Assembly: GCF_032583975.1 (NCBI RefSeq)
Contig: NZ_JAWHTF010000006.1
From: Gilvirhabdus luticola
GTDB taxonomy: Bacteria; Bacteroidota; Bacteroidia; Flavobacteriales; Flavobacteriaceae
Strand: one strand, 5' to 3'
Length of the DNA stretch: 64,000 nucleotides
The notes beneath the pieces are model-generated. The model was not told where the DNA came from. It made no database searches and saw only the letters and a list, made by a program, of their open reading frames with translations. Numbering within the stretch: the first letter of the stretch is position 1; the number at the start of each line of letters is the position of its first letter. The position numbers and the translations under genes were made by a program. This document shows, piece after piece, positions 41,978 to 50,087 of the stretch.

Positions 41978-44900
41978 ATGAAAAGAATCTTACTATTCTC
42001 CTTTTTACTCTTTTTTTGTTCTGTCCAAGCTCAATTTAACCAAGATGCTCCTTGGATAGAAAACCTAAACGTCGAGCAGAGAAGGTCAGTAAATCCCGTG
42101 ACTTTTCAAGAAATTGTAGATTCATTTAATGCGTATTGGGCAAATAAAGATCCAAATATTAAAGGAAGTGGCTATAAACCATTTAAACGTTGGGAAGTTT
42201 TTTGGGAAAATTTTGTAAAAAAAGATGGTACATTACCAACCCAAGCAGAGCTTTGGAATACTTGGCTTAAGTACAAAGCACAAGAAGAAAATAAATCTTC
42301 ATTTGTAGACTTAAGCAATTGGCAACCTGTTGGACCATTTGATCATGTGAATACAGGTTCATGGTCTTCTGGTCAAGGCAGAGTAAATGCCATTATTGTA
42401 GACCCTATTTTACCTACAACTTATTATTCAGGTGCTCCTGCTGGAGGCATTTGGAAATCTACAGATTCAGGAGTAACTTGGAGTCCGCTTTCAGATCAAC
42501 TACCTCAAATTGGTGTTTCTGGAATAGCTATAGACTACAACGATTCTAATATTATTTACATTGCTACAGGAGATGATGACGCCAATGATTCTTATAGTGT
42601 TGGTGTTATGAAATCTATTGATGGTGGTGCTATATGGAATACCACAGGTCTCAATACTTCAAATTCTCCAACTAGTATGAACGATATTTACATGAATCCA
42701 AACGATTCAGACATGCTTTGGGTAGCAACTAATGGAGGTGTTTACAAGACCATTGATGGTGGCACTAATTGGGTTGAAAAATTAAATGGAAACATTAAAG
42801 ATATTAAATTAAAACCTGGAGATCCTAGTACAATATATGCGGTTACAACAAATACATTCTATATTTCTTCGGACTTTGGGGAAACGTTTTCAGATATTTC
42901 TTCAGGACTGCCAGCATCTTCAAATCGTATGGTTATTGATATCACTCCCGACAATCCTGATGTTGTTTATGTTTTGAGTTCATTGAGTAACAATTTTCAG
43001 GGTGTTTATAAATCGACCAATTCTGGTTTAACTTTTACTGAAACCAGTGCAGGTGTAACAAGTGATATATTTGATGGTAGTACACAAGCTTATTACGATA
43101 TGGCTTTAGCGGTTTCTGATACTGATGAAGATGAAATATACACTGGTGTTCTAAACATATGGAAATCTTCTGATGGAGGAGCGAACTTTACAAAATTAAA
43201 TAACTGGAGTTCGCCTAGTAGCCCATCGTACACGCATGCAGATATTCATTTATTACGTTTTTATAATGGTGAATTATTTGCTGGTACTGATGGCGGTTTT
43301 TATAAATCGTCTAATGGAGGTAGTAATTTTACCGACCTTACTGAAGGTATGCAAATAGGGCAATTTTACAGAATTACTGTATCTAATGAGTCTTCGCAAA
43401 AAATGGTTGGTGGTTTACAAGATAATGGTGGTTTTGCTCTCAACGAAGGACAATGGCAAGTGTATTATGGAGCAGATGGTATGGACACAGCTATAGATCG
43501 ATTTAACTCGGATTTATTTTATGGATTTACTCAATTTGGAGGAAGCTTAAATATCTCAACAAGTTCTGGAGGTAGTTTAAATAATCAAATAGGAGCTCCT
43601 ACAGACGAAACAGGAACAAACGATTCTGGAGGTAATTGGATTACCCCTTTAGTTATGAGCAAGAATGGAGAAATGTATGCCGGCTATTCAAAGCTCTATA
43701 AATTTTGTGGAGGAAGCTGGCAAGCTATTTCATCAAGTTTCGGATCCGATATTGATGTTCTTGAAATTGATGATTTAAATTCTGACAATATCTATGTCGG
43801 TCTAAACAATGTCTTATGGAAGAGCACAGACGGCGGTTTCAATTTTTCAAATCTTGAAACTTTTAGTTCAGATATTACCTCTATTGAAGTTAACAATAAT
43901 GATAGTAATATCGTTTATATTACGACTTCTGGTTCTGGAGGCAAGGTGTTTAAAAAAATTGGTGCTGCAACATCAACGGATATTACGGGAAGTCTCCCAA
44001 ACGTCACAAAAAATGTTATAAAACATCAAAATCTACATTCTTTAAATCCATTATTTCTGGGAACCAGTTTGGGTGTATATCGTTATGATGATACTTTAGG
44101 TGATTGGGAGTTATTTGAAAACAATTTGCCTACTGTTACGGTGAGAGATTTAGAATTAAACTTGAACGATAACAATATTACTGCTGCAACCTATGGAAGA
44201 GGAATTTGGCAATCATCCATACCTGTAGAAACACTTACCAATGAATTGAGTTTAGAGAATATAGAAAATTTAAACTTTTCTTTGGGTTGTGGAGATTTTT
44301 CTGGGATTCAAGCACGGGTAAAAAATCTTGGAACCAATACTGTAAATTCTATTGATGTACAATATGTTTTGGATGGCGTATCCAACTCGTTTACTTGGGC
44401 AGAAAGTTCTTTGGCAACCAATGAATCCGTATTGATAGATATTCCAACATTAAGCCCTATAGGGTCTAATATTCATGAATTGAAAATTATAACAACAATT
44501 GCTGGAGACACTTATTCAGTTAATAACGAATTGATGAAAAAGTTTTATTCAAACAGTCTTGGTCTTCTTAACACTCCTAATGATTTTGAAACTCAGAACG
44601 ATGAATTAATTGTTTCTGACGGAGGTATCTGTGGCTATTGGGAACGTGGTGTTCCTTCTGGAACTTTGTTGGATACTGCAAGTTCTGGGAGTAATGTATA
44701 TGGCACCAACTTAAGTGGTAACCATGCAAATTATATTAAAAGTCATTTGGTGAGTAAATGTTATGATCTTTCTATTTTAACAAATCCAGTCATAAAATTT
44801 AACATGGCGTTTGACCTTGAGTTAAATTTTGATATTGTTTATGTAGAATATTCTACAGACTCTGGAGCAAACTGGAATGTTTTAGGTACAGCCAGTGACC

Positions 44901-45391
44901 CAAATTGGTATAACAGTGATAGAACTTATGGTAGCTCTGGTGGTCAAGATTGTCAAAATTGTCCTGGAGCACAATGGACTGGAACCGATGCAACAATGAA
45001 GGAATATAGCTATGATTTAACAGCTTTAGGTAATGAGACCAACATTATTTTTAGATTTGTTTTCCATTCAGATCCATTAGAGAGCCAAGAAGGCGTAATA
45101 GTAGATGATTTTGTTATAGAAGGCACATTAAGTGCAGAGCCTTTTGATGCTAATTATTTTTCAATATACCCTAATCCTTCAAAGGATGTTTTCAATATCA
45201 GGATGGCTGCCATAAACGAGTTTGATTATGATCTATATGATATTACTGGGAAATTGATTGATCAAGAACAAAACATAATTCCAGCAAACAGAGAATACCA
45301 ATTAGACTTAACCAATCTGTCATCAGGCATATATTTGTTAAAAATAATTTCTGAAGGTTTTCAAACTACAAAAAAGCTAATCTTAAGGTAA
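41978..45391 (+). CDS. Secreted BNR/sortilin-type beta-propeller protein with T9SS C-terminal sorting domain
   Basis: The 1137-residue protein starts at the ATG at 41978. A signal peptide (ending CSVQAQ) is followed by a Trp-rich N-terminal region. At least seven BNR/VPS10-type repeats follow (KSTDSGVTWS, KSIDGGAIWN, KTIDGGTNWV, KSTNSGLTFT, KSSDGGANFT, KSSNGGSNFT, KSTDGGFNFS), forming one or two beta-propellers over about 90-750. A CARDB-like segment lies around 760-860 and a jelly-roll-like region with a cysteine-rich patch (CQNCPGAQW) around 900-1045. The last 75 residues (YFSIYPNPSKDVFNIRM, ending TKKLILR) are a type A sorting domain, so it is exported by the type IX system and probably attached to the surface. 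Sialidase-type catalysis is not evident. Confidence 0.9.
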   Translation: MKRILLFSFLLFFCSVQAQFNQDAPWIENLNVEQRRSVNPVTFQEIVDSFNAYWANKDPNIKGSGYKPFKRWEVFWENFVKKDGTLPTQAELWNTWLKYKAQEENKSSFVDLSNWQPVGPFDHVNTGSWSSGQGRVNAIIVDPILPTTYYSGAPAGGIWKSTDSGVTWSPLSDQLPQIGVSGIAIDYNDSNIIYIATGDDDANDSYSVGVMKSIDGGAIWNTTGLNTSNSPTSMNDIYMNPNDSDMLWVATNGGVYKTIDGGTNWVEKLNGNIKDIKLKPGDPSTIYAVTTNTFYISSDFGETFSDISSGLPASSNRMVIDITPDNPDVVYVLSSLSNNFQGVYKSTNSGLTFTETSAGVTSDIFDGSTQAYYDMALAVSDTDEDEIYTGVLNIWKSSDGGANFTKLNNWSSPSSPSYTHADIHLLRFYNGELFAGTDGGFYKSSNGGSNFTDLTEGMQIGQFYRITVSNESSQKMVGGLQDNGGFALNEGQWQVYYGADGMDTAIDRFNSDLFYGFTQFGGSLNISTSSGGSLNNQIGAPTDETGTNDSGGNWITPLVMSKNGEMYAGYSKLYKFCGGSWQAISSSFGSDIDVLEIDDLNSDNIYVGLNNVLWKSTDGGFNFSNLETFSSDITSIEVNNNDSNIVYITTSGSGGKVFKKIGAATSTDITGSLPNVTKNVIKHQNLHSLNPLFLGTSLGVYRYDDTLGDWELFENNLPTVTVRDLELNLNDNNITAATYGRGIWQSSIPVETLTNELSLENIENLNFSLGCGDFSGIQARVKNLGTNTVNSIDVQYVLDGVSNSFTWAESSLATNESVLIDIPTLSPIGSNIHELKIITTIAGDTYSVNNELMKKFYSNSLGLLNTPNDFETQNDELIVSDGGICGYWERGVPSGTLLDTASSGSNVYGTNLSGNHANYIKSHLVSKCYDLSILTNPVIKFNMAFDLELNFDIVYVEYSTDSGANWNVLGTASDPNWYNSDRTYGSSGGQDCQNCPGAQWTGTDATMKEYSYDLTALGNETNIIFRFVFHSDPLESQEGVIVDDFVIEGTLSAEPFDANYFSIYPNPSKDVFNIRMAAINEFDYDLYDITGKLIDQEQNIIPANREYQLDLTNLSSGIYLLKIISEGFQTTKKLILR

Positions 45392-45481
45392 ATTCTTTTA
45401 ACTAAACTGTTAAGATAAATCTAAAATCTCTGTCAGAATCTACTAATATTGGTAAATTGGGCAAATAAATTATTGTATTCA

Positions 45482-47578
45482 ATGAAAACAAATCTTAAGT
45501 TAATAACAACTTGTCTTACCTGTGTTCTATTATTCGTTGCATGTAAGAATGAAGTAAAAGAAGAAATCGCAAAAATTGAAAAAACTCCAGGAATTAATCT
45601 GAATTGGATGAATCAAGATATAAGTCCTAAAGAGGATTTTTATACCTATGTAAACGGAAAATGGTTAGATAGTACAAAAATTCCTGAAGATAGACCAAGA
45701 TGGGGAAGTTTTGATGAACTGCGTCAAAAAACTGATGAAGATATTCTATCTATTTTAAATTCTGCAATGTCAGACAACAAAGACCTGAACAAGATAAATG
45801 TATTACCAGGGTCAGACCAAGGAAAAGCCATACAACTTTTTCAAACCATTATGGATACAGTTGGCAGAAACGAACAAGATATAGAACCCGTTAAATCATA
45901 TTTAACCAAGATTAAGGCAATAGAGAATATTGATGATTTACAACACTATTTAATTGAAATGGAGCCAAAAGGTGGAGCTGGATTTTTTGATTTTAGTGTT
46001 GGTCCAGATACTAAGAATAGTGATATTAATGCGGCATTTTTAGGAGCATCAGGTTTGGGACTTCCAGACAGAGATTACTATGTAAAAAATGATGAAGATT
46101 CGAAAGAAAAAAGGGAGAAATATGTAGGACATATTACCCGAATGCTACAATTTTTGGGTGAAAGTGAAACCAGTGCCAATGCACAAGCAAACCAAATTCT
46201 GGCTTTTGAAACTCAATTAGCTGAACCTCAAATGGATAAAGTGGATCGTCGCGATGCAAGAAAACGTTACAATCCGAGATCAATTGATGATTTACAGAAG
46301 ATGGTATCAGTTATAGATTGGAAAAACTATTTTAAAGGAATTGGTGTGAAGGAGCTTGATACTATAATTGTTAGCGAAGTAAAATACATGGATGCTCTAC
46401 AGAATATTTTAGCACAAAATAATGTGTCTGATTGGAAAGCTTATCTCAAATGGACAGCTTTTAATAGGGCTTCTCCATTGTTAAGCACTGAAATTGAAAA
46501 AGCTAACTGGGATTTTTACAGCAAAGAATTACAGGGCAGTATAGAACAACGCCCACAAGATGAAAGAGCTATTCAAACTTTAAATGGAACTATTGGAGAA
46601 GCTCTTGGTAAATTGTATGTGGATCAGAAATTTCCGCCTGAGGCAAAGGTAAGAGCAGAAAAAATGATTCAAAATGTCATTAAAGCTTTTCAAAATAGAA
46701 TACAGGTTTTGCCTTGGATGACAGATGAAACTAAAGAAAAAGCCACTGAAAAACTACTGGCACTTAAAGTTAAGATTGCATATCCAGATCCAGACAAATG
46801 GGAAGACTACTCCAAGCTTGAGGTTAAAGGTGTAGAAAATGGTGGTTCATATATTCAGAATATGATCAATGCAAACATTTGGAGTCACAATAAGCAATTG
46901 GAAGATCTAGGTAACCCTGTAGATAAAACAAAATGGATCATACCTCCTCAAACCGTAAATGCTGGTTATTTACCGCCTTACAATGAAATTATATTCCCTG
47001 CAGCAATTTTGCAACCTCCTTTTTTTAATTTTAATGCAGATGATGCTGTAAATTATGGTGCCATTGGAGCTGGAATAGGTCATGAAATTTCTCATGCTTT
47101 CGATGATTCAGGTTCACGTTATGATAAAGACGGAAATTTGAATAACTGGTGGACAGATGAAGATTTAGAACAATTTGAAGCATTAGGAAAAGAATTGGCA
47201 GATCAGTATAGTGAGCTTGAAGTATTACCAGATGTATTTATTAATGGTCCTTTTACGCTCGGTGAAAACATTGGAGATTTAGGTGGTATAAATGCTGCTT
47301 ATGATGCTTTGATGTTAAACTACGAAGAAACTGGTAGACCTGAAGATATTGATGGGTTGACCGCAGAACAACGTTTCTTTATTTCTTGGGGAACCATCTG
47401 GAGAACTAAAATAAGAGATGATGCATTAATAAATCAAATAAAAACAGATCCGCATTCTCCGGGAATCTACAGAGCAGTTCAACCTTTATTAAATATGGAT
47501 GCTTTTTATGACGCATTCAATGTTCAAGAAGGAGATAAATTATATCTTGAGCCAGATAAAAGAGTTAAAATCTGGTGA
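45482..47578 (+). CDS. M13-family zinc metallopeptidase (neprilysin/PepO-like) lipoprotein
   Basis: Starting from the ATG at 45482, the product has 698 residues with a lipobox ending at Cys21 (LLFVAC). The metallopeptidase M13 N-domain covers about 40-430. The catalytic domain has IGHEISHAFDDSG (HExxH zinc ligands and catalytic Glu) and, downstream, ENIGDLGGINAAYDAL with the third ligand Glu and the conserved Asp. The usual C-terminal tryptophan (KIW) is present. It degrades small peptides in the periplasm or at the surface. A start at 45449 would add a hydrophilic leader before the lipobox and is less likely. A strong terminator follows. Confidence 0.95.
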   Translation: MKTNLKLITTCLTCVLLFVACKNEVKEEIAKIEKTPGINLNWMNQDISPKEDFYTYVNGKWLDSTKIPEDRPRWGSFDELRQKTDEDILSILNSAMSDNKDLNKINVLPGSDQGKAIQLFQTIMDTVGRNEQDIEPVKSYLTKIKAIENIDDLQHYLIEMEPKGGAGFFDFSVGPDTKNSDINAAFLGASGLGLPDRDYYVKNDEDSKEKREKYVGHITRMLQFLGESETSANAQANQILAFETQLAEPQMDKVDRRDARKRYNPRSIDDLQKMVSVIDWKNYFKGIGVKELDTIIVSEVKYMDALQNILAQNNVSDWKAYLKWTAFNRASPLLSTEIEKANWDFYSKELQGSIEQRPQDERAIQTLNGTIGEALGKLYVDQKFPPEAKVRAEKMIQNVIKAFQNRIQVLPWMTDETKEKATEKLLALKVKIAYPDPDKWEDYSKLEVKGVENGGSYIQNMINANIWSHNKQLEDLGNPVDKTKWIIPPQTVNAGYLPPYNEIIFPAAILQPPFFNFNADDAVNYGAIGAGIGHEISHAFDDSGSRYDKDGNLNNWWTDEDLEQFEALGKELADQYSELEVLPDVFINGPFTLGENIGDLGGINAAYDALMLNYEETGRPEDIDGLTAEQRFFISWGTIWRTKIRDDALINQIKTDPHSPGIYRAVQPLLNMDAFYDAFNVQEGDKLYLEPDKRVKIW

Positions 47579-47590
47579 TTTAGTACACAA

Positions 47591-47618
47591 AAAAAAGCAG
47601 CCTTTTAGCTGCTTTTTT
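47591..47618. terminator. Bidirectional terminator after the M13 peptidase gene
   Basis: An 11-bp stem, AAAAAAGCAGC (47591-47601) with GCTGCTTTTTT (47608-47618), and a 6-nt loop, between convergent genes. Confidence 0.85.
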
Positions 47619-47638
47619 ATTTGAGTTATTTGTATCAA

Positions 47639-48352
47639 CTAATTTTTAGGTTGTTGTGCTTGCGCAGCAGCAGCTTGTTTTTGCTGTAATAGCGCATTTT
47701 TACCAACTTGAGCCATGTTAAAGTTAGGTGCTATTTTTAATGCCTCATCTAAAATATCAACTGCAGCATCTACATTTGCAGTTTTGTTTTTGTTAAAGGT
47801 AATTAAACCATCTAGATACATAAAAGCGGCTTTTAATGGCACTTGATATGGGTTTTGAGTTTCATAATAAGCTTTTGTCATATCATCTTTAGCGTTTGCA
47901 AGACCATAAGAAACATGCTTTTCTGCTTCTGTAAATTTCTGAATTTGCATATTTAATTCCGCTAGTTCATAAGCAATCTTTGCATTAGGATTTCTCTTAA
48001 ACATTTCTTCAAAATGTATTAACGCCTTTTCTGGTTGACCAACAGCTTTTAAGCAAACTGCCTTTACCTGTACCGCAATATCAGAATCATCAATTTTCTT
48101 ATCAATACCAATAGTATTTAATGCTTGTACATCTTTCCCTTCGCTCATATAGATGTAAGCTAAAGTATCTTTTCTAGCTTCAGAAGGTTTCAAAATATTT
48201 AAATGTGTTAATCCATTTATCATGCCTTGAATATCACCTTGAGCTCTCATTTGCTTATAATAAGCATCATAATGTTTAATTAATTCTGAAGAGTCCTGTG
48301 CATTTATTTGAAGAGAACTCATTACCAAAATCAAAATTACTAATCGTTTCAT
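47639..48352 (-). CDS. Exported tetratricopeptide-repeat protein
   Basis: This 237-residue protein has a signal peptide (about 1-18, ending SLQINAQ) and helical TPR-like repeats (AVCLKAVGQPEKALIHFEEM, then AYELAELNMQIQKFTEAEKH). The C-terminus is a Gln/Ala-rich helix (KQAAAAQAQQPKN). It is likely a periplasmic scaffold, with no catalytic features. A perfect minus-strand -7 element, TAGTTTTG, lies at 48383..48376, followed by an AAGGTAAG stretch close to the ATG. The function is otherwise unknown. Confidence 0.82.
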   Translation of the reverse strand: MKRLVILILVMSSLQINAQDSSELIKHYDAYYKQMRAQGDIQGMINGLTHLNILKPSEARKDTLAYIYMSEGKDVQALNTIGIDKKIDDSDIAVQVKAVCLKAVGQPEKALIHFEEMFKRNPNAKIAYELAELNMQIQKFTEAEKHVSYGLANAKDDMTKAYYETQNPYQVPLKAAFMYLDGLITFNKNKTANVDAAVDILDEALKIAPNFNMAQVGKNALLQQKQAAAAQAQQPKN

Positions 48353-48554
48353 CTTACCTTATTTTTTTGTTGCGCCAAAACTATAAAAAATTAGTACTTA
48401 AACCTTTAAAAAAATGCTAATTCTTTTTGTTTTAAAAACAACAAACTTTCAACCTTATTTAAATTATTATTTAAAACAATTTTATAGACTTAAAATTTCA
48501 AATAGGAAAACTTAACAAAAATAAGTATATTTAAAATTCTAAAAATTAGGAATT

Positions 48555-49022
48555 ATGGGAATAAAAAGTTTTCTAGCCTCAAGACGAAATCAAAAAAAAA
48601 GTTCTGAAGACATTCCAGTAAAGGTAAGTGACTATATGACCCGAAAACTAATAACCTTTAGATCTGACGAAAAAATTGAAAAGGTCATAGACGCATTAAT
48701 TAAATACAGGATATCTGGTGCTCCAGTTGTAAACGATAAAAATGAACTCATTGGAATTATTTCAGAAGGAGATTGTATTAAACATATCAGTGAAAGTCGT
48801 TATTATAATATGCCTGCGGATAACAAAACAGTTGAAAGCCACATGATTAAAAATGTGGATACCATAGATGGTGATATGAATATTTTTGATGCAGCCAATA
48901 AATTTTTAGAATCCAAGCACAGACGTTTCCCTATAGTTGAAAATGGCAAGTTGGTTGGACAAATAAGTCAAAAAGACATCCTAAAAGCTGCTTTAAAAAT
49001 GAAAGGACAAACCTGGAAATAA
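48555..49022 (+). CDS. Protein with two CBS domains
   Basis: This 155-residue soluble protein consists almost only of a CBS pair: YMTRKLITFRSDEKIEKVID with ISGAPVVNDKNELIGIISEGD, and MIKNVDTIDGDMNIFDAANK with RFPIVENGKLVGQISQKD. The N-terminal 20 residues are basic. Stand-alone CBS pairs bind adenine nucleotides and modulate partner proteins; the partner is not evident. It lies between genes on the opposite strand (TPR gene upstream, zinc-ribbon gene 5 bp downstream, convergent). Confidence 0.92.
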   Translation: MGIKSFLASRRNQKKSSEDIPVKVSDYMTRKLITFRSDEKIEKVIDALIKYRISGAPVVNDKNELIGIISEGDCIKHISESRYYNMPADNKTVESHMIKNVDTIDGDMNIFDAANKFLESKHRRFPIVENGKLVGQISQKDILKAALKMKGQTWK

Positions 49023-49027
49023 CCAAC

Positions 49028-49372
49028 TCACCTTTTCACCAAAGCATAATAATCATCTTCCAAAGGCAGATAGCCTTGGTCGTACACAAAATAATATACT
49101 TTACCAGACTTGGTAGTGTAGACTGTAGTTAAATAATTAAAATCAAATCCTTTTTCTATCAATTTAGACCTTGTAGTTTTGGTTTTTTGATCAGGATTTA
49201 ACTCTTCTAGAATACGATAGTTTTTACGCAAACGATTGTTAACGTTTCTAATTAAGTTTTTAGAATCTTTATTTATTCTATTGTTGTAAGAATTTCTACA
49301 ACCATCACTACAGAATTTTTTGTCAATTCTACCAACAATTTTTTCGCCGCATTCCAAACATTGTTTTTGCAT
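49028..49372 (-). CDS. Small zinc-ribbon protein, possibly DNA-binding
   Basis: Starting from the ATG at 49372, this gives 114 residues; the longer frame to 49417 runs into a repeat array. The N-terminus has CLECGEKIVGRIDKKFCSDGC, a four-cysteine zinc-ribbon of the kind used for nucleic-acid or protein contacts, followed by a very basic, Asn-rich helix (YNNRINKDSKNLIRNVNNRL). The C-terminal half is a small mixed domain. I recognise it as a conserved flavobacterial hypothetical but not its role. The start codon lies within TTGCATGGAATGCAA, an inverted repeat, and 10-bp direct repeats lie just upstream. Confidence 0.8.
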   Translation of the reverse strand: MQKQCLECGEKIVGRIDKKFCSDGCRNSYNNRINKDSKNLIRNVNNRLRKNYRILEELNPDQKTKTTRSKLIEKGFDFNYLTTVYTTKSGKVYYFVYDQGYLPLEDDYYALVKR

Positions 49373-49396
49373 GGAATGCAAGATACAAAATATTCG

Positions 49397-49426
49397 TTTA
49401 CAAACGACTACAAACATTTACAAACG
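49397..49426 (-). repeat. Three 10-bp direct repeats upstream of the zinc-ribbon gene
   Basis: On the plus strand TTTACAAACG (49397), ACTACAAACA (49407) and TTTACAAACG (49417) follow each other without gaps. They lie 25-55 bp upstream of the start on the minus strand, where a promoter and operator would be expected. The 10-bp period puts all copies on one face of the helix. Confidence 0.45.
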
Positions 49427-49535
49427 AAATTAAATATGTAAATACCGAATATTATTTTGAACTCATGTCATATTTGCAGTGTTGAATCATTGAAGGTTCA
49501 ATAGTATTAACTGTTTAACATTAAAATTATTTATT

Positions 49536-49868
49536 ATGAACTCATTAAGAAACAAAGTACAGTTGATTGGAAATTTAGGTAACGACCCGGAAATTATCAA
49601 TCTTGAATCAGGAAAAACATTGGCAAAGTTTTCTATTGCAACAAACGACAGCTATAAAAATGCCAATGGTGAAAAAATAACAGATACGCAATGGCACAAT
49701 GTCGTGGCTTGGGGTAGAACAGCAACTTTAGCCGAAAAATATTTAATGAAAGGTAAAGAAGTAGCTATTGAAGGCAAATTAACCTCACGAAGCTATGAAA
49801 ACAAAGAAGGTGAAAAACGATATATAACCGAAATAGTCTGTAATGAATTACTTATGTTAGGTAAGTAA
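49536..49868 (+). CDS. ssb: Single-stranded DNA-binding protein, short form without acidic tail
   Basis: This 110-residue protein is a complete OB-fold SSB domain (LRNKVQLIGNLGNDPEI, then TDTQWHNVVAWGRTA and YLMKGKEVAIEGKL). It ends directly after the fold (EIVCNELLMLGK). Canonical bacterial SSBs carry a flexible linker and an acidic tip (DDDIPF-like) that recruits partner proteins; both are missing. It is therefore probably an accessory SSB rather than the replicative one, which should be elsewhere in the genome. A near-consensus -7 element, CATATTTG, lies at 49469-49476. A terminator follows. Confidence 0.92.
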   Translation: MNSLRNKVQLIGNLGNDPEIINLESGKTLAKFSIATNDSYKNANGEKITDTQWHNVVAWGRTATLAEKYLMKGKEVAIEGKLTSRSYENKEGEKRYITEIVCNELLMLGK

Positions 49869-49876
49869 CCCAAATC

Positions 49877-49909
49877 AAAAAAAGAGTTGCAATTTGCAGC
49901 TCTTTTTTT
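49877..49909 (+). terminator. Intrinsic terminator after ssb
   Basis: GAGTTGCA (49884-49891), a 3-nt loop and TGCAGCTC (49895-49902) form an 8-bp stem with one G-T pair, preceded by an A-run and followed by seven Ts. Confidence 0.8.
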
Positions 49910-50087
49910 ATTATATAAAATATTAATTTTAAAAACATAATAATTTATTTTTAGTAATAAAGCCTTTTCATTAAAGCATTGATAAATAAATCGTTCGATA
50001 CTATTTTTTTAGCAAAAATAAATTAAAAGTGTATAGCTTTAAATTTGCTTTATTACTTTTACTTCTTGTTTATAAGAGAATTGATAC

